39,113 nucleotides of DNA from Candidatus Gastranaerophilales bacterium (GTDB taxonomy: Bacteria > Cyanobacteriota > Vampirovibrionia > Gastranaerophilales > Gastranaerophilaceae): the NCBI GenBank assembly GCA_947631645.1, contig CANRMD010000014.1, positions 1-39,113 on the forward strand, in the 5' to 3' direction. The notes beneath the pieces are model-generated. The model had not been told where the DNA came from, searched no databases, and worked only from the letters and a program-made list of their open reading frames with translations. Every line of letters begins with the position of its first letter. Position 1 is the first letter of the stretch. Both the position numbers and the translations under genes were made by a program. Of the stretch, positions 20,504 through 29,058 are shown in pieces.

Positions 20504-21538
20504 TTATTTATCTTCTTTTACTATATATTCCGCATATGATAGTATTTCCGATTTGTATTTTTCTTTTTCTAATCCGATTTTTGAATGCGGGCATGTTGTT
20601 ATTATTTTTTTACCCTCCGTTTCTTTATCCGAATACTTTGTTTTTTCTTTTATTGATTGGGCAAATTCTTTATTCTTTAATATTAAAAAATTTTCCATTA
20701 ATGTGCTGCAGCCCTTTTTATTTATTTCCTTTACATTTTCCGGCAGATAAACTTCTTCTTCTCTCATTAACGTTTTATGATAATATACCGGTTCTTTACT
20801 TTGAGGAAGCACATAGTTATTTATTTTAAGTAACTTATCAATTGTTATTAACTTATCAATATTGATATTTCCATTTAGTACTTCTTTTAAAGTTTCATAA
20901 CAGCTATCACAAGAGCATAATATATATTTTGCATCAGATGGTATAGAAGAAATAATTTTCAAAGAATTAATTCTGAATTTTTCCAATTCTCCGTCGGATA
21001 AATAAGGCAAACCGCAGCATTGTTTATTGATTTGAATATTTTTATATCCCATTTTTTCTAATAATTTCATAACTGCATTTGCATCGTCCGAATCAACATA
21101 TTTGTTTATACATCCTTCAAAATATATAATTTTTTCTTCTCTGTAACCTTTTAATGAATTAGGGTTTATTCTTTTGGCAAATATATTTTTTATACCGTAT
21201 AAAAACATTTTTAATTTAAAAACAAAACTAAAATGAACAACAGAATATTTATACTTATATTCATTTTTAATTTTGGTAAATATTTTTACACTGTCAATAT
21301 TACTTGGGCAAAAATTTTTGCACAAATTACAGTTTAAGCACTTATCCAAATCTTTAATAAATTTTTTTGATAGTTTTTTATTATTGTTGAAAAAATTATT
21401 TAGAATAATAAATCTGCCTCTTGGCAAATACATTTCATTTTGAGTTGCAATATATACGGGGCACACACTTTTGCATAGTGCACATTTTGAACATTTATAA
21501 ACTTCTTCTTTTATATCGCTTAAATTTTTATTATCCAT
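20504..21538 (-). CDS. GlcF/HdrD-like Fe-S oxidoreductase subunit
   Basis: This 344-residue protein has an N-terminal pair of 4Fe-4S motifs, KCSKCALCKSVCPVYI at about residues 15-30 and KCLNCNLCKNFCPSN at about 66-80. A CCG-type domain follows (C in EGCIN, then QCCGLPY near residue 178), and the C-terminal half is less typical (CSCDSC near 208-214, CPHSKIG near 315). This order is found in the iron-sulfur subunit of glycolate oxidase and in heterodisulfide-reductase-like subunits, which pass electrons from a flavin partner. No flavin subunit (GlcD-like) is beside it. A promoter with its -10 box 6 nt before the ATG is visible. It diverges from lptC. Confidence 0.8.
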   Translation of the reverse strand: MDNKNLSDIKEEVYKCSKCALCKSVCPVYIATQNEMYLPRGRFIILNNFFNNNKKLSKKFIKDLDKCLNCNLCKNFCPSNIDSVKIFTKIKNEYKYKYSVVHFSFVFKLKMFLYGIKNIFAKRINPNSLKGYREEKIIYFEGCINKYVDSDDANAVMKLLEKMGYKNIQINKQCCGLPYLSDGELEKFRINSLKIISSIPSDAKYILCSCDSCYETLKEVLNGNINIDKLITIDKLLKINNYVLPQSKEPVYYHKTLMREEEVYLPENVKEINKKGCSTLMENFLILKNKEFAQSIKEKTKYSDKETEGKKIITTCPHSKIGLEKEKYKSEILSYAEYIVKEDK

Positions 21539-21544
21539 ACTTAA

Positions 21545-21602
21545 ATTATGTTATAAAAACAAATACTTCACAATTGCATTTTAAATTTAATTATATGATA
21601 AT
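21545..21602. promoter_or_regulatory. Back-to-back divergent promoters, Fe-S gene and lptC
   Basis: Minus strand: -35 TTGTGA (21573-21568), a 17-bp spacer and -10 CATAAT (21550-21545), with the Fe-S ATG 6 nt later. Plus strand: -35 TTGCAT (21574-21579), a 17-bp spacer and -10 GATAAT (21597-21602), with the lptC ATG 11 nt later. The two -35 boxes touch. Confidence 0.6.
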
Positions 21603-21613
21603 TAGTAGTTATA

Positions 21614-22189
21614 ATGTTTGAAAAATTATTTAAGAAAAAAAGAAATATTGCATATGTTGTTTTATTTTCCGTAATCATTATAGGATGTTTATGGGCGTTC
21701 ATTTCAGCAAGCGTAATAACGAAAACATTTAAAAATAAAATTATCGACCAAACATATAAAAATAAAGAAGCTAACATTGAAAGTCTTCTTGTAACAGAAA
21801 CGGATCAAGGCAAAAAATTATGGGAACTCTATGCCGATACAGGCATGTATACAGATGCCGATAATATTGTACTGTTAGAAAATTTAATCGGTAATTTTTA
21901 CGAAGATGATAAAGTAAAAGCAAGCTTTAAAGCGGATAAAGGAACATATAACAGTACAAAAAAACAAATAATATTGTATGATAATGTTGTACTGGTATAT
22001 ATTGACGGCACAAATATTATGACGGACAGATTAATATATTCCGGGAAAAATGAAGATATAGAGGCAATTGGTAATATAAGAATAGAAAAACCTAACGAAG
22101 CAATAATCATGGGAAATAAAGCGGTTTTAAAAGGAGATTTTTCCGATTTCCATATTATTGGCAGAACAAAAACTCAATTCTATATGTAA
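21614..22189 (+). CDS. lptC: LPS transport protein LptC
   Basis: LptC is a bitopic inner-membrane protein that passes lipopolysaccharide from the LptBFG ABC transporter to LptA. The 191-residue length matches. It has one N-terminal transmembrane segment (IAYVVLFSVIIIGCLWAFISA, about residues 12-32) and a beta-jellyroll periplasmic domain. Typical LptC/OstA strands are visible: the sequence around KLWELYADTGMY, KADKGTYNSTKKQIILYDNVVL, and IMTDRLIYSGKNEDIEAIGNIRIEKP. It is followed 15 bp later by an LptA-like gene, the classical order. lptB, lptF and lptG are not in the window. Confidence 0.88.
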   Translation: MFEKLFKKKRNIAYVVLFSVIIIGCLWAFISASVITKTFKNKIIDQTYKNKEANIESLLVTETDQGKKLWELYADTGMYTDADNIVLLENLIGNFYEDDKVKASFKADKGTYNSTKKQIILYDNVVLVYIDGTNIMTDRLIYSGKNEDIEAIGNIRIEKPNEAIIMGNKAVLKGDFSDFHIIGRTKTQFYM

Positions 22190-22204
22190 AAGATAGGATA
22201 AAAT

Positions 22205-23152
22205 ATGAAAAGAACACTTATTAACTTATTATTAATTTTATATATAACCTCAGGAATAGCTTATGCTTCATCATTAAGCGTAGAATCAGATACTCAGGAG
22301 TTTAAAGACTCGGATAAAAAAATATATTTAGAGGGCAACGTTAAAGTAAAAAGCGGGGATGCTAATGTTTTAAGTCCAAGAGCTGTTGTTGAAGTTGATC
22401 CTAAGTCTAACAAAGTTAATAAAGTTGAATTTCAGGAGAATGCATATTCATATCAGCTTAAAGACGGCAAAAAACATGAAATAAAAGCTCAAATACTTGA
22501 AATGTCACTGTTAAATAAAGTTTTTAGTGCACAAGGTAATACATTATCTTCGATTACTGAAAATGATAAACCTGTTGTTATTGTTACGGCGGATAGACAA
22601 GAATATAACAAAACTACAAATACTATGAAAGCTTTTGGCAACGTAAACATTATTTATAAAGATGTTGAAACCTATTCAAATCAAGCAATTGTAGATTTAA
22701 CGGATAAAAATGACGTAAAAATTATTCATTTGATAGGGAATGCAAAACTGCATCAGGATAAAAGCAAGATTAGTGCTAAAAAACTCACATACAACAATAT
22801 TAAACAGGAAGCAACCGCTACGGGTAATGTATATAGTGATATCACAACCGAAGATAATAAACGTATTGAAGTTTGGTCTGATTTTCAATCCTATAATAAA
22901 GCAGCAAATGTAGTAAGTGCCTCAGGTTCAACAAGAATTAAATATGAAGACTATAATGCCAGCGGGCCAAAGGTCAATGTATATGGCGATAAAAAATCTG
23001 GTAAGTTAAATCAAGCCGTATTTTTAGGCAGATCAAAAATAGAGACAAAAGGCAGAACTATTGAAGCGGATAGAATTACAATTACAATGAACCCCAAAGA
23101 CTTTAAAGCCGAGGGGCATGTAAAATCAACAATACCTAATATAGGAAATTAA
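22205..23152 (+). CDS. lptA: LptA/OstA-like periplasmic LPS-bridge protein
   Basis: The 315-residue protein has a signal peptide (MKRTLINLLLILYITSGIAYA, cut before SSL) and two or more OstA-like jellyroll units. Repeated phrases are 'YLEGNVKVKSGDANVLSPRAV', 'AFGNVNIIYKDVETYSNQAIV', and 'AEGHVKS' near the end. E. coli LptA has about 185 residues, so this one is longer, perhaps with doubled domains that span the periplasm. Its role is to carry LPS from LptC to the outer-membrane LptD. It lies 15 bp after lptC with an AGGA sequence upstream. A bidirectional terminator follows at 23158-23190. Confidence 0.85.
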   Translation: MKRTLINLLLILYITSGIAYASSLSVESDTQEFKDSDKKIYLEGNVKVKSGDANVLSPRAVVEVDPKSNKVNKVEFQENAYSYQLKDGKKHEIKAQILEMSLLNKVFSAQGNTLSSITENDKPVVIVTADRQEYNKTTNTMKAFGNVNIIYKDVETYSNQAIVDLTDKNDVKIIHLIGNAKLHQDKSKISAKKLTYNNIKQEATATGNVYSDITTEDNKRIEVWSDFQSYNKAANVVSASGSTRIKYEDYNASGPKVNVYGDKKSGKLNQAVFLGRSKIETKGRTIEADRITITMNPKDFKAEGHVKSTIPNIGN

Positions 23153-23157
23153 AAAAT

Positions 23158-23190
23158 AAAAAAGAGTGGTTTTTTAACCACTCTTTTTTT
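23158..23190. terminator. Bidirectional rho-independent terminator
   Basis: A 14-bp stem (AAAAAAGAGTGGTT paired to AACCACTCTTTTTT) has a TTTT loop and a T run on both strands. It lies between the convergent genes lptA (+) and the NhaD/ArsB-type transporter (-), so it can end both transcripts. Confidence 0.88.
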
Positions 23191-23210
23191 AGTCTTATTA
23201 TTTCATCAAT

Positions 23211-24536
23211 TTACATAAAATGTCTTACCCAAATATAAACGGAAGAAAGTCCTAAAGAAATAAATACAACCACTACGCCGTATTTCATAAATTCCAAGAA
23301 CTTAATCACATGCCCGTGTTTAGCAGAGTTCTCAGATACTATAACGTTAGCGGCAGCACCGATTATAGTCAGGTTACCGCCTAAACATGCACCTAACGAC
23401 AAACACCACCACATAGGAAGAACGAATTCTCTGCCTTTTTCAACTTCCATTGCGGATATCATCGGTGCCATAGTAGCGGTATAGGGGATATTATCAATGA
23501 TACCCGATAAAACACCAGATGCCCATAATATTACGAAAGAAGCTATTTTTTGAGAACCCGCCGTAACTTTTAACAGCCAATCAGCCATTAGCTGAATACC
23601 GCCTGCAGCTTCAAATGCACCAATAATTATAAATAAGCCGATAAAGAAAAATATTGTATTCCATTCGACCTCTTTAAATGTATCTTGAGGGTTTTCAAAT
23701 AATAACAAAACACTTGCTCCGATAAAAGCAACTATACACGTTGCAATATGAGTTATATCGTGAGTAACAAAACCTAAGATAACTAAAGCCAAAACCGTAA
23801 CACTTCTTTTTAACAGAGCATAATCCGTAATTGTATTTGAATTATCTATCTCTTTAATGCTTTCCATTTTCTCTTCTGATGTTACAAGGTCTTTTTTGAA
23901 ACATAAGTATAAAAATGCAATAACACAGCACATAATTATAAAACAAATAATTGTTAATTCTGATAAGAAGTTCATAAATGTAAAGTTAGCCGCACTGCCT
24001 ATAATTATGTTCGGCGGATCACCTATTAAAGTCGCTGTACCTCCGATATTTGAAGCAAATATTTCCGTTATTAATAAAGGTACTGAATTTATATCCAATT
24101 GTTTTGCAACAACAAAAGTTATAGGCATTATTAATATTACGGTGGTAACATTATCAAGAAATGCCGATAAAATCGCAGTAAAAAATGCAAGAACTATTAA
24201 AACCAAAAGCGGTCTACCTTTTGTCAATTTCAATAACTCTATTGCGAGCCAATTAAATACACCGCACCTGGTTGTAATATTAACTATTATCATCATCGAC
24301 ACAAGTAAAAATATTACGTTAAAATCAATAAAGTTAATAAAATAATGAGCATTTAACCCTTCATCTAACACTTTATCCTGACTTACAAGCCCCGAAAAAA
24401 CAACCACTGCCGCACCTAAAAGTGCTATAGTAACTTTTGGTATTTTTTCAAGAGCAATAAAAATATATGCAAGTATTAATATAGCAGCAGAAATAGCTAT
24501 ATTATAATTTTGCACGATTTCATAAAAATGTTCCAT
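23211..24536 (-). CDS. NhaD/ArsB-type ion transporter (IT superfamily)
   Basis: This 441-residue membrane protein has about eleven transmembrane segments and the family signature GGTATLIGDPPNIIIGSA near residues 165-182. A second half has the mirrored motif DNIPYTATMAPMISA. IGDPPN is typical of NhaD Na+/H+ antiporters and ArsB-like arsenite or anion permeases. The name ArsB would need an ars operon, and none is here, so a Na+/H+ or dicarboxylate role is the safer reading. The ATG at 24536 has a GAGAGG-type SD (AGGAGAGG) upstream. It is transcribed away from the second SGNH gene and ends at a bidirectional terminator. Confidence 0.85.
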   Translation of the reverse strand: MEHFYEIVQNYNIAISAAILILAYIFIALEKIPKVTIALLGAAVVVFSGLVSQDKVLDEGLNAHYFINFIDFNVIFLLVSMMIIVNITTRCGVFNWLAIELLKLTKGRPLLVLIVLAFFTAILSAFLDNVTTVILIMPITFVVAKQLDINSVPLLITEIFASNIGGTATLIGDPPNIIIGSAANFTFMNFLSELTIICFIIMCCVIAFLYLCFKKDLVTSEEKMESIKEIDNSNTITDYALLKRSVTVLALVILGFVTHDITHIATCIVAFIGASVLLLFENPQDTFKEVEWNTIFFFIGLFIIIGAFEAAGGIQLMADWLLKVTAGSQKIASFVILWASGVLSGIIDNIPYTATMAPMISAMEVEKGREFVLPMWWCLSLGACLGGNLTIIGAAANVIVSENSAKHGHVIKFLEFMKYGVVVVFISLGLSSVYIWVRHFM

Positions 24537-24604
24537 TTTTTCCTCTCCTAGTGTATATTCACATTAATTTTACCAAAAAAATAAATAAATTTAAAATAAA
24601 ATTG

Positions 24605-24633
24605 TTGCTCAGTTTTCTTTATTAGAATATGCT
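24605..24633 (+). promoter_or_regulatory. Promoter of SGNH-like gene B
   Basis: A -35 TTGCTC at 24605-24610 is followed by a 17-bp spacer and -10 TATGCT at 24628-24633. An AAGG-type SD lies at 24640-24643, before the ATG at 24651. Confidence 0.5.
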
Positions 24634-24650
24634 AAACTTAAGGTAAAAAA

Positions 24651-25586
24651 ATGAAGAAATTTTTTAAAAACACATTTATAATACTATTTAATATAATAAT
24701 TATTTTTATACTTATTGAAATATTATGCTATTCAAAATTCATTTTTTCAAAAGTTAAAGATTATGACGGAAGTTTAATAAAAACTATTAAATATAATAAG
24801 TACCAATTTTTTAAATATAAAAATTTTGATGATTTATATCAATACATAAAAACAGAAAGATTAAGGCAGCCTATTGGATTAAAATACAAAGAAAAGCCAA
24901 TATTATTAATGGGTTGTTCATTTGCATACGGGTATGGTTTACAAGACAATGAGAGTCTTGGATACAAATTATCAGAAATATTAAAAAGACCGTTATATAA
25001 CAGAGCTTTTGAATGGCTTTGGGGTTTACAAACAATGCTATATCAATCAAGGAGGAGCGATTTTTATAAAGAATTTCCCCCTCCAGAATATGTTATTTAT
25101 GTTTATATATTCGATCATATAAACAGAATATCAGCGAGTGTAATGGCTCCAGACTATAATATACCCCATTTACGGTATATTTATAAAAACAATAAATTGC
25201 AAAGAGAAAAATTCCATTCCAGATATAATTTATATATATTTAGAACTTATTCAATTTTAAGGGCTAAATCAATTGCCGAAAAAATGGATTATAAAATGAT
25301 AAATGAATATTTTATTGAAACAAAACAAGAATTTGATAAACACTGGAAAAATTATAAATTCATAATTTTAATATATGATGAGGGTCCGTATTCAAGAGAA
25401 AAAATAAATATTGAGGAATTAAATAAGCATGGATTTATTGTTATCGGAACAAAAGATTTAACAGGACGATATCTTGATCAACCCCAAGATAAAATTGAAG
25501 ATAAATTTCATCCGAGTGAATATGCTTGGTCTTTAGTTGCACCAAAACTTGCTGACAAATTAAAAGAACTTGAACAATATAATTAA
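24651..25586 (+). CDS. Membrane-anchored SGNH-like hydrolase, copy B
   Basis: This 311-residue protein begins with an anchor ([18 protein letters not shown], about residues 8-25). The SGNH-type motifs are [11 protein letters not shown] (with the nucleophile Ser) and, near the C-terminus, [10 protein letters not shown] (D three residues before H, as in a DxxH block). It is paralogous to the gene at 9529-10449, with the same block order. In copy A the acid sits two residues before His instead. An AAGG-type SD precedes the ATG. The 3' end overlaps the convergent prfB by 4 bp. The likely site of action is outside the inner membrane, on a glycan or lipid; the substrate is unknown. Confidence 0.72.
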   Translation: MKKFFKNTFIILFNIIIIFILIEILCYSKFIFSKVKDYDGSLIKTIKYNKYQFFKYKNFDDLYQYIKTERLRQPIGLKYKEKPILLMGCSFAYGYGLQDNESLGYKLSEILKRPLYNRAFEWLWGLQTMLYQSRRSDFYKEFPPPEYVIYVYIFDHINRISASVMAPDYNIPHLRYIYKNNKLQREKFHSRYNLYIFRTYSILRAKSIAEKMDYKMINEYFIETKQEFDKHWKNYKFIILIYDEGPYSREKINIEELNKHGFIVIGTKDLTGRYLDQPQDKIEDKFHPSEYAWSLVAPKLADKLKELEQYN

Positions 25587-26692
25587 TCAATTTTGATATT
25601 TTGTTTTAAATACGCTTCAATAAAACCGTCAAGGTTGCCGTCCATTACGGCATCAACATTACCTACTTCATAATTAGTTCTGTGGTCTTTAACCATTTTA
25701 TAAGGATGAAAAATATAAGAACGAATTTGAGAGCCGAAATTTATATCAACATTTTGACCTTTTAACTGCATCAATTTTTCTTCGTGTTCAGCTTGTTTTA
25801 TTGCAAGCAGTTTAGAGGCTAAAATTTGCATCGCCGTTTCTTTATTTTGAAGCTGTGAACGCTGCTGCTGACATCTTACTACAATTCCTGTCGGCTTATG
25901 TAATATTCTAACGGCAGTTTCAACCTTATTTACATTCTGACCGCCGGCCCCGCCCGAACGCATTGTATCTACGACAATATCCTCAGCCGGTATTTCTATT
26001 TTTTTACTGAAATCTTCAATAACAGGGCTGACTTCCAAACTGGCAAAACTTGTCTGTCTTTTTCCGTTTGCATTAAATGGTGAGATCCTGACCAGTCTGT
26101 GTACTCCTTTTTCGGCTTTCATTAACCCGTATGTATATTTCCCGCAAACTTTTATTGTTGCAGATTTTATTCCCGCTTCTTCTCCGTCTGAATGTTCTAT
26201 TAAATCAACTTTCCAATGCTTATTTTCAGCATATCTCATATACATTCTTAAAAGCATTTGTGCCCAATCCTGAGCATCAGTACCGCCTGCACCTGCGTTT
26301 ATTGTAATTATTGCATCTGATTTATCATATTCCCCGCTTAAAGTTGATTCTATTTCCCATATTTCAAGTTCTGTTTTTAATTTATTTATTGTATTACTAA
26401 TTTCTTCTAAAAGTGTTTCATCTTTTGTTTCTTCATACAATTCAAAAAGAGTATCAATATCACTGATGAGATTTTCCCATAATGAGATTTTTTCCAAATT
26501 ATCTTTATCTTCTTTTATCTCTTGGGAAATTTTTGAAGATATTTCAGGGTTAGACCAAACATCACTTTGCTGCAGTTTTTGTTCGTTTTCTTTAACGGAA
26601 TTTTTTAAAGACTCGACATTAAAAAACTTTAATGCCTTATCAAACATCGTTTTAACGGGATTATAATTCTGTTTTACTTCATCATACAGCAA
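25583..26692 (-). CDS. prfB: Peptide chain release factor 2
   Basis: RF2 releases finished proteins at UGA and UAA stop codons. The 369-residue protein has the SPF tripeptide (S204-F206) that reads the stop codon and the GGQ at 250-252 ([11 protein letters not shown]) that triggers hydrolysis. The first codon is TTG at 26692, which gives the usual full length: DVW at 44-46 lines up with DVW at 47-49 of E. coli RF2. Unlike most bacteria, no internal TGA frameshift site is present. The frame is open from the TTG through the coiled-coil domain. It follows metG after a 6-bp gap, so the two are one unit. A weak AAGGG lies inside the metG end. Confidence 0.93.
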   Translation of the reverse strand: MLYDEVKQNYNPVKTMFDKALKFFNVESLKNSVKENEQKLQQSDVWSNPEISSKISQEIKEDKDNLEKISLWENLISDIDTLFELYEETKDETLLEEISNTINKLKTELEIWEIESTLSGEYDKSDAIITINAGAGGTDAQDWAQMLLRMYMRYAENKHWKVDLIEHSDGEEAGIKSATIKVCGKYTYGLMKAEKGVHRLVRISPFNANGKRQTSFASLEVSPVIEDFSKKIEIPAEDIVVDTMRSGGAGGQNVNKVETAVRILHKPTGIVVRCQQQRSQLQNKETAMQILASKLLAIKQAEHEEKLMQLKGQNVDINFGSQIRSYIFHPYKMVKDHRTNYEVGNVDAVMDGNLDGFIEAYLKQNIKID

Positions 26693-26698
26693 TTTGTA

Positions 26699-28264
26699 TT
26701 AACCCTTCTTTTTATCCGCAAATTCAGAATCTAATCTTAAAAAGACAGGTTTAATCTTATCTTTTTCGGTTATTTTAGCCGGTTTTAAACCGCCCCAATA
26801 AAGGTTTTCATATTTGAAATCAATTTTCTCATTTAACTGAGTTAATATATCCGAAGCTATATTCGGGCAGAACGGATAAAGCATAATTGCAATATGACGC
26901 ATTGCTTCAAGCACGTCATATAAAACTTTTCCGCATTCAATCATTTTTTCTTCTTTCGCAAGCGTCCAAGGAGCCGTATCTGTAACATACTTGTTAACCG
27001 CATCTGAGAATGAAACTATTAAATTAGCCGCTTCCGCAAGCTCATATTTATTAAATGCTTCAATTATCTGGATTTTTGTATTTTCAGCCTGAACGGCTAT
27101 TTTATTATTTTTATCAGAAACAAATTCATTTCGTATCTCGCCGTCAAAGTATTTTACAAGCATATTTAACGTTCGGTTAAGAAGATTTCCTATATTATTT
27201 GCAAGGTTTGCATTAACTTTCTCTTTAAAATCTTCATCCGAATAATTACCGTCTCTGCCCGATGGAGCAGCAGATGCCATATAATACCTGAAAGCGTCAG
27301 GTTTTTCAAGATTAAATGCTTGTAATACATCATGAGGTGATATTACATTGCCGAGAGATTTACTCATTTTTGATTGATCTATCGTTATCCATCCGTGGGC
27401 AAATATTGTTTTAGGCAAAGGAAGCCCTAAAGACATCAATATCGCTATCCAGTATATTGAATGAAATTTTATAATATCTTTACCGATAACGTGAACATCA
27501 GCAGGCCATAAAGTTTTAAATTGTTCCGACGGGTTTTCGACATCATAGCCTATTGCAGTTATATAGTTAGAAAGTGCATCAATCCAAACATAAATTGTTT
27601 GGCTTTCATCGCCGTCAACTCCTATTCCCCATTGAACAGACTCTTTTGTTCTTGAAACTGATATATCCTGAATATCTTCCAATTGATGCAAAAGTTCATT
27701 TACTCTTGACGAAGGCTGTATAAATTCTTCGTGAGTTTTTATATAATCCGCAATCTTATCTTTATATTTTGTAAGCTTAAAGAAATAGTTTTCTTCCGTA
27801 ATTTCTTCGGGCTTTTTTAAGTGGTCGGGGCAGAGTCCGTCTTCTGTCAAATCTTTAGGACTTAAAAAAGATTCGCACCCCGAGCAATACAGCCCTGTAT
27901 ATGAGTGTTTATATATATCACCGTTTTCAAGCAATTTTTTAAATATTTGTTTAACAACCTTTTTATGCTGTTCGTCGGTTGTTCTGATTATTTTATCGTA
28001 GCTTATTTCAAGTTCTTTCCATGCCTGTTCAAACTTAGAAAAATTTTCATCGCACAATTGTTTTGGCGTAATACCTTTTGATGCTGCGGTTTTTTGAATT
28101 TTAATTCCGTGTTCATCAGTCCCCGTGAGCATAAAAGCGTTATCTGTCAACTGCCTTTTATGACGGATTATGACATCCGATAATATTTTTTCATAAGCGT
28201 GCCCGATATGAGGAGCTCCGTTTACATAATCTATTGCGGTAGTTAAATAAAATTTTTCCTGCAT
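26699..28264 (-). CDS. metG: Methionyl-tRNA synthetase (short form)
   Basis: It charges tRNA-Met. The 521-residue length corresponds to the form without the C-terminal EMAP-like tRNA-binding domain. The ATP site is seen as PHIGH (residues 18-22) and KMSKS (299-303). A single zinc knuckle is present (C127, C130, C145, H148; CSGC and CPDH). An anticodon-binding helical domain follows (WTLAKEEK, YPFCPNIASDI). A good AGGTGA SD precedes the ATG. It leads prfB on the minus strand and diverges from rph across 71 bp. Confidence 0.96.
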   Translation of the reverse strand: MQEKFYLTTAIDYVNGAPHIGHAYEKILSDVIIRHKRQLTDNAFMLTGTDEHGIKIQKTAASKGITPKQLCDENFSKFEQAWKELEISYDKIIRTTDEQHKKVVKQIFKKLLENGDIYKHSYTGLYCSGCESFLSPKDLTEDGLCPDHLKKPEEITEENYFFKLTKYKDKIADYIKTHEEFIQPSSRVNELLHQLEDIQDISVSRTKESVQWGIGVDGDESQTIYVWIDALSNYITAIGYDVENPSEQFKTLWPADVHVIGKDIIKFHSIYWIAILMSLGLPLPKTIFAHGWITIDQSKMSKSLGNVISPHDVLQAFNLEKPDAFRYYMASAAPSGRDGNYSDEDFKEKVNANLANNIGNLLNRTLNMLVKYFDGEIRNEFVSDKNNKIAVQAENTKIQIIEAFNKYELAEAANLIVSFSDAVNKYVTDTAPWTLAKEEKMIECGKVLYDVLEAMRHIAIMLYPFCPNIASDILTQLNEKIDFKYENLYWGGLKPAKITEKDKIKPVFLRLDSEFADKKKG

Positions 28265-28335
28265 TTATATTCACCTTTAAAACAATATGCTAAAATAAAT
28301 TTATCACAAAAGTAATCAGATTAAAAAGGTTTATT

Positions 28336-29037
28336 ATGAGCAAAAGATTAAATAACAGAAAAAATAATGAATTAAGACAAATAAAAATAACAAAAGGATA
28401 TACTTGCCACGCATTAGGCTCTGTTCTAATTGAGTTTGGTGATACTAAAGTTATTGTTACGGCATCTGTTGAAGATGGTAAACCGAAATGGATGGATAAA
28501 GAGGATAAAAGAGGATGGGTTACGGCAGAATATTCCCTTTTGCCATCGGCTACTCATACAAGATGCCAGAGGGAAAGAACAAAAATCTCAGGCAGAACAC
28601 AGGAAATTCAAAGACTTATAGGCAGAAGCCTCAGGTCTTGTGTTAATTTAGAAAAGTTAGGGGATAGAACTGTCACTATTGATGCAGATGTAATTCAAGC
28701 AGACGGAGGTACAAGATGTGCTTCTATATGCGGAGGTTTTATAGCAATGAATATTGCTTTTAATAAACTTGTTGAGCAAGGCTTATTAATTGAAAATCCC
28801 ATTATTGAACCTGTTGCAGCCGTATCTGTCGGGATTATTGACGGCGAAATTAAGCTTGATTTAGATTACTCTGAGGATTCTCATGCACAAGTTGATTCAA
28901 ATGTTGTTATGACAAAATCAGGTAAAATTATTGAATTTCAGACAACTGCAGAAGGTGCTCCTTTTGAAAAATCACAGCTTGATGAAATTTACAACATCGC
29001 AAATAATGCTATTCAAAAAATAATATCTTTATATTAA
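28336..29037 (+). CDS. rph: Ribonuclease PH
   Basis: RNase PH trims the 3' end of tRNA precursors by phosphorolysis. The 233-residue protein shows the family marks: GSVLIEFGDTKVIVTASVE near residues 27-45, the RNA-binding arginine-rich stretch RCQRERTKISGRTQEIQRLIGRSLR, and the phosphate site QADGGTRCASICGGFIA. An AAAGG SD sits a few bases before the ATG. The 21-bp gap to the DHH gene makes co-transcription likely, which pairs a 3' exonuclease with a nano-RNase. Confidence 0.95.
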   Translation: MSKRLNNRKNNELRQIKITKGYTCHALGSVLIEFGDTKVIVTASVEDGKPKWMDKEDKRGWVTAEYSLLPSATHTRCQRERTKISGRTQEIQRLIGRSLRSCVNLEKLGDRTVTIDADVIQADGGTRCASICGGFIAMNIAFNKLVEQGLLIENPIIEPVAAVSVGIIDGEIKLDLDYSEDSHAQVDSNVVMTKSGKIIEFQTTAEGAPFEKSQLDEIYNIANNAIQKIISLY

Positions 29038-29058
29038 TTTTTATATTACAATTATTAT

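Noticed and set aside
20295-20750. Plus-strand open frame across both the tRNA-Phe and the end of the Fe-S gene
   Set aside because: It reads through a tRNA gene in antisense and into a confirmed minus-strand gene; its translation is not protein-like.
23211-24536. Arsenic resistance operon
   Set aside because: The transporter has the IGDPPN motif but there is no arsR, arsC or arsA beside it, so an NhaD-like role is equally likely.
26640-26692. Possible RF2 programmed frameshift
   Set aside because: The only candidate slip (TTT-TAA-T, about codons 23-25) needs an upstream frame that is broken by several stops and has no start codon; the normal frame is open throughout.
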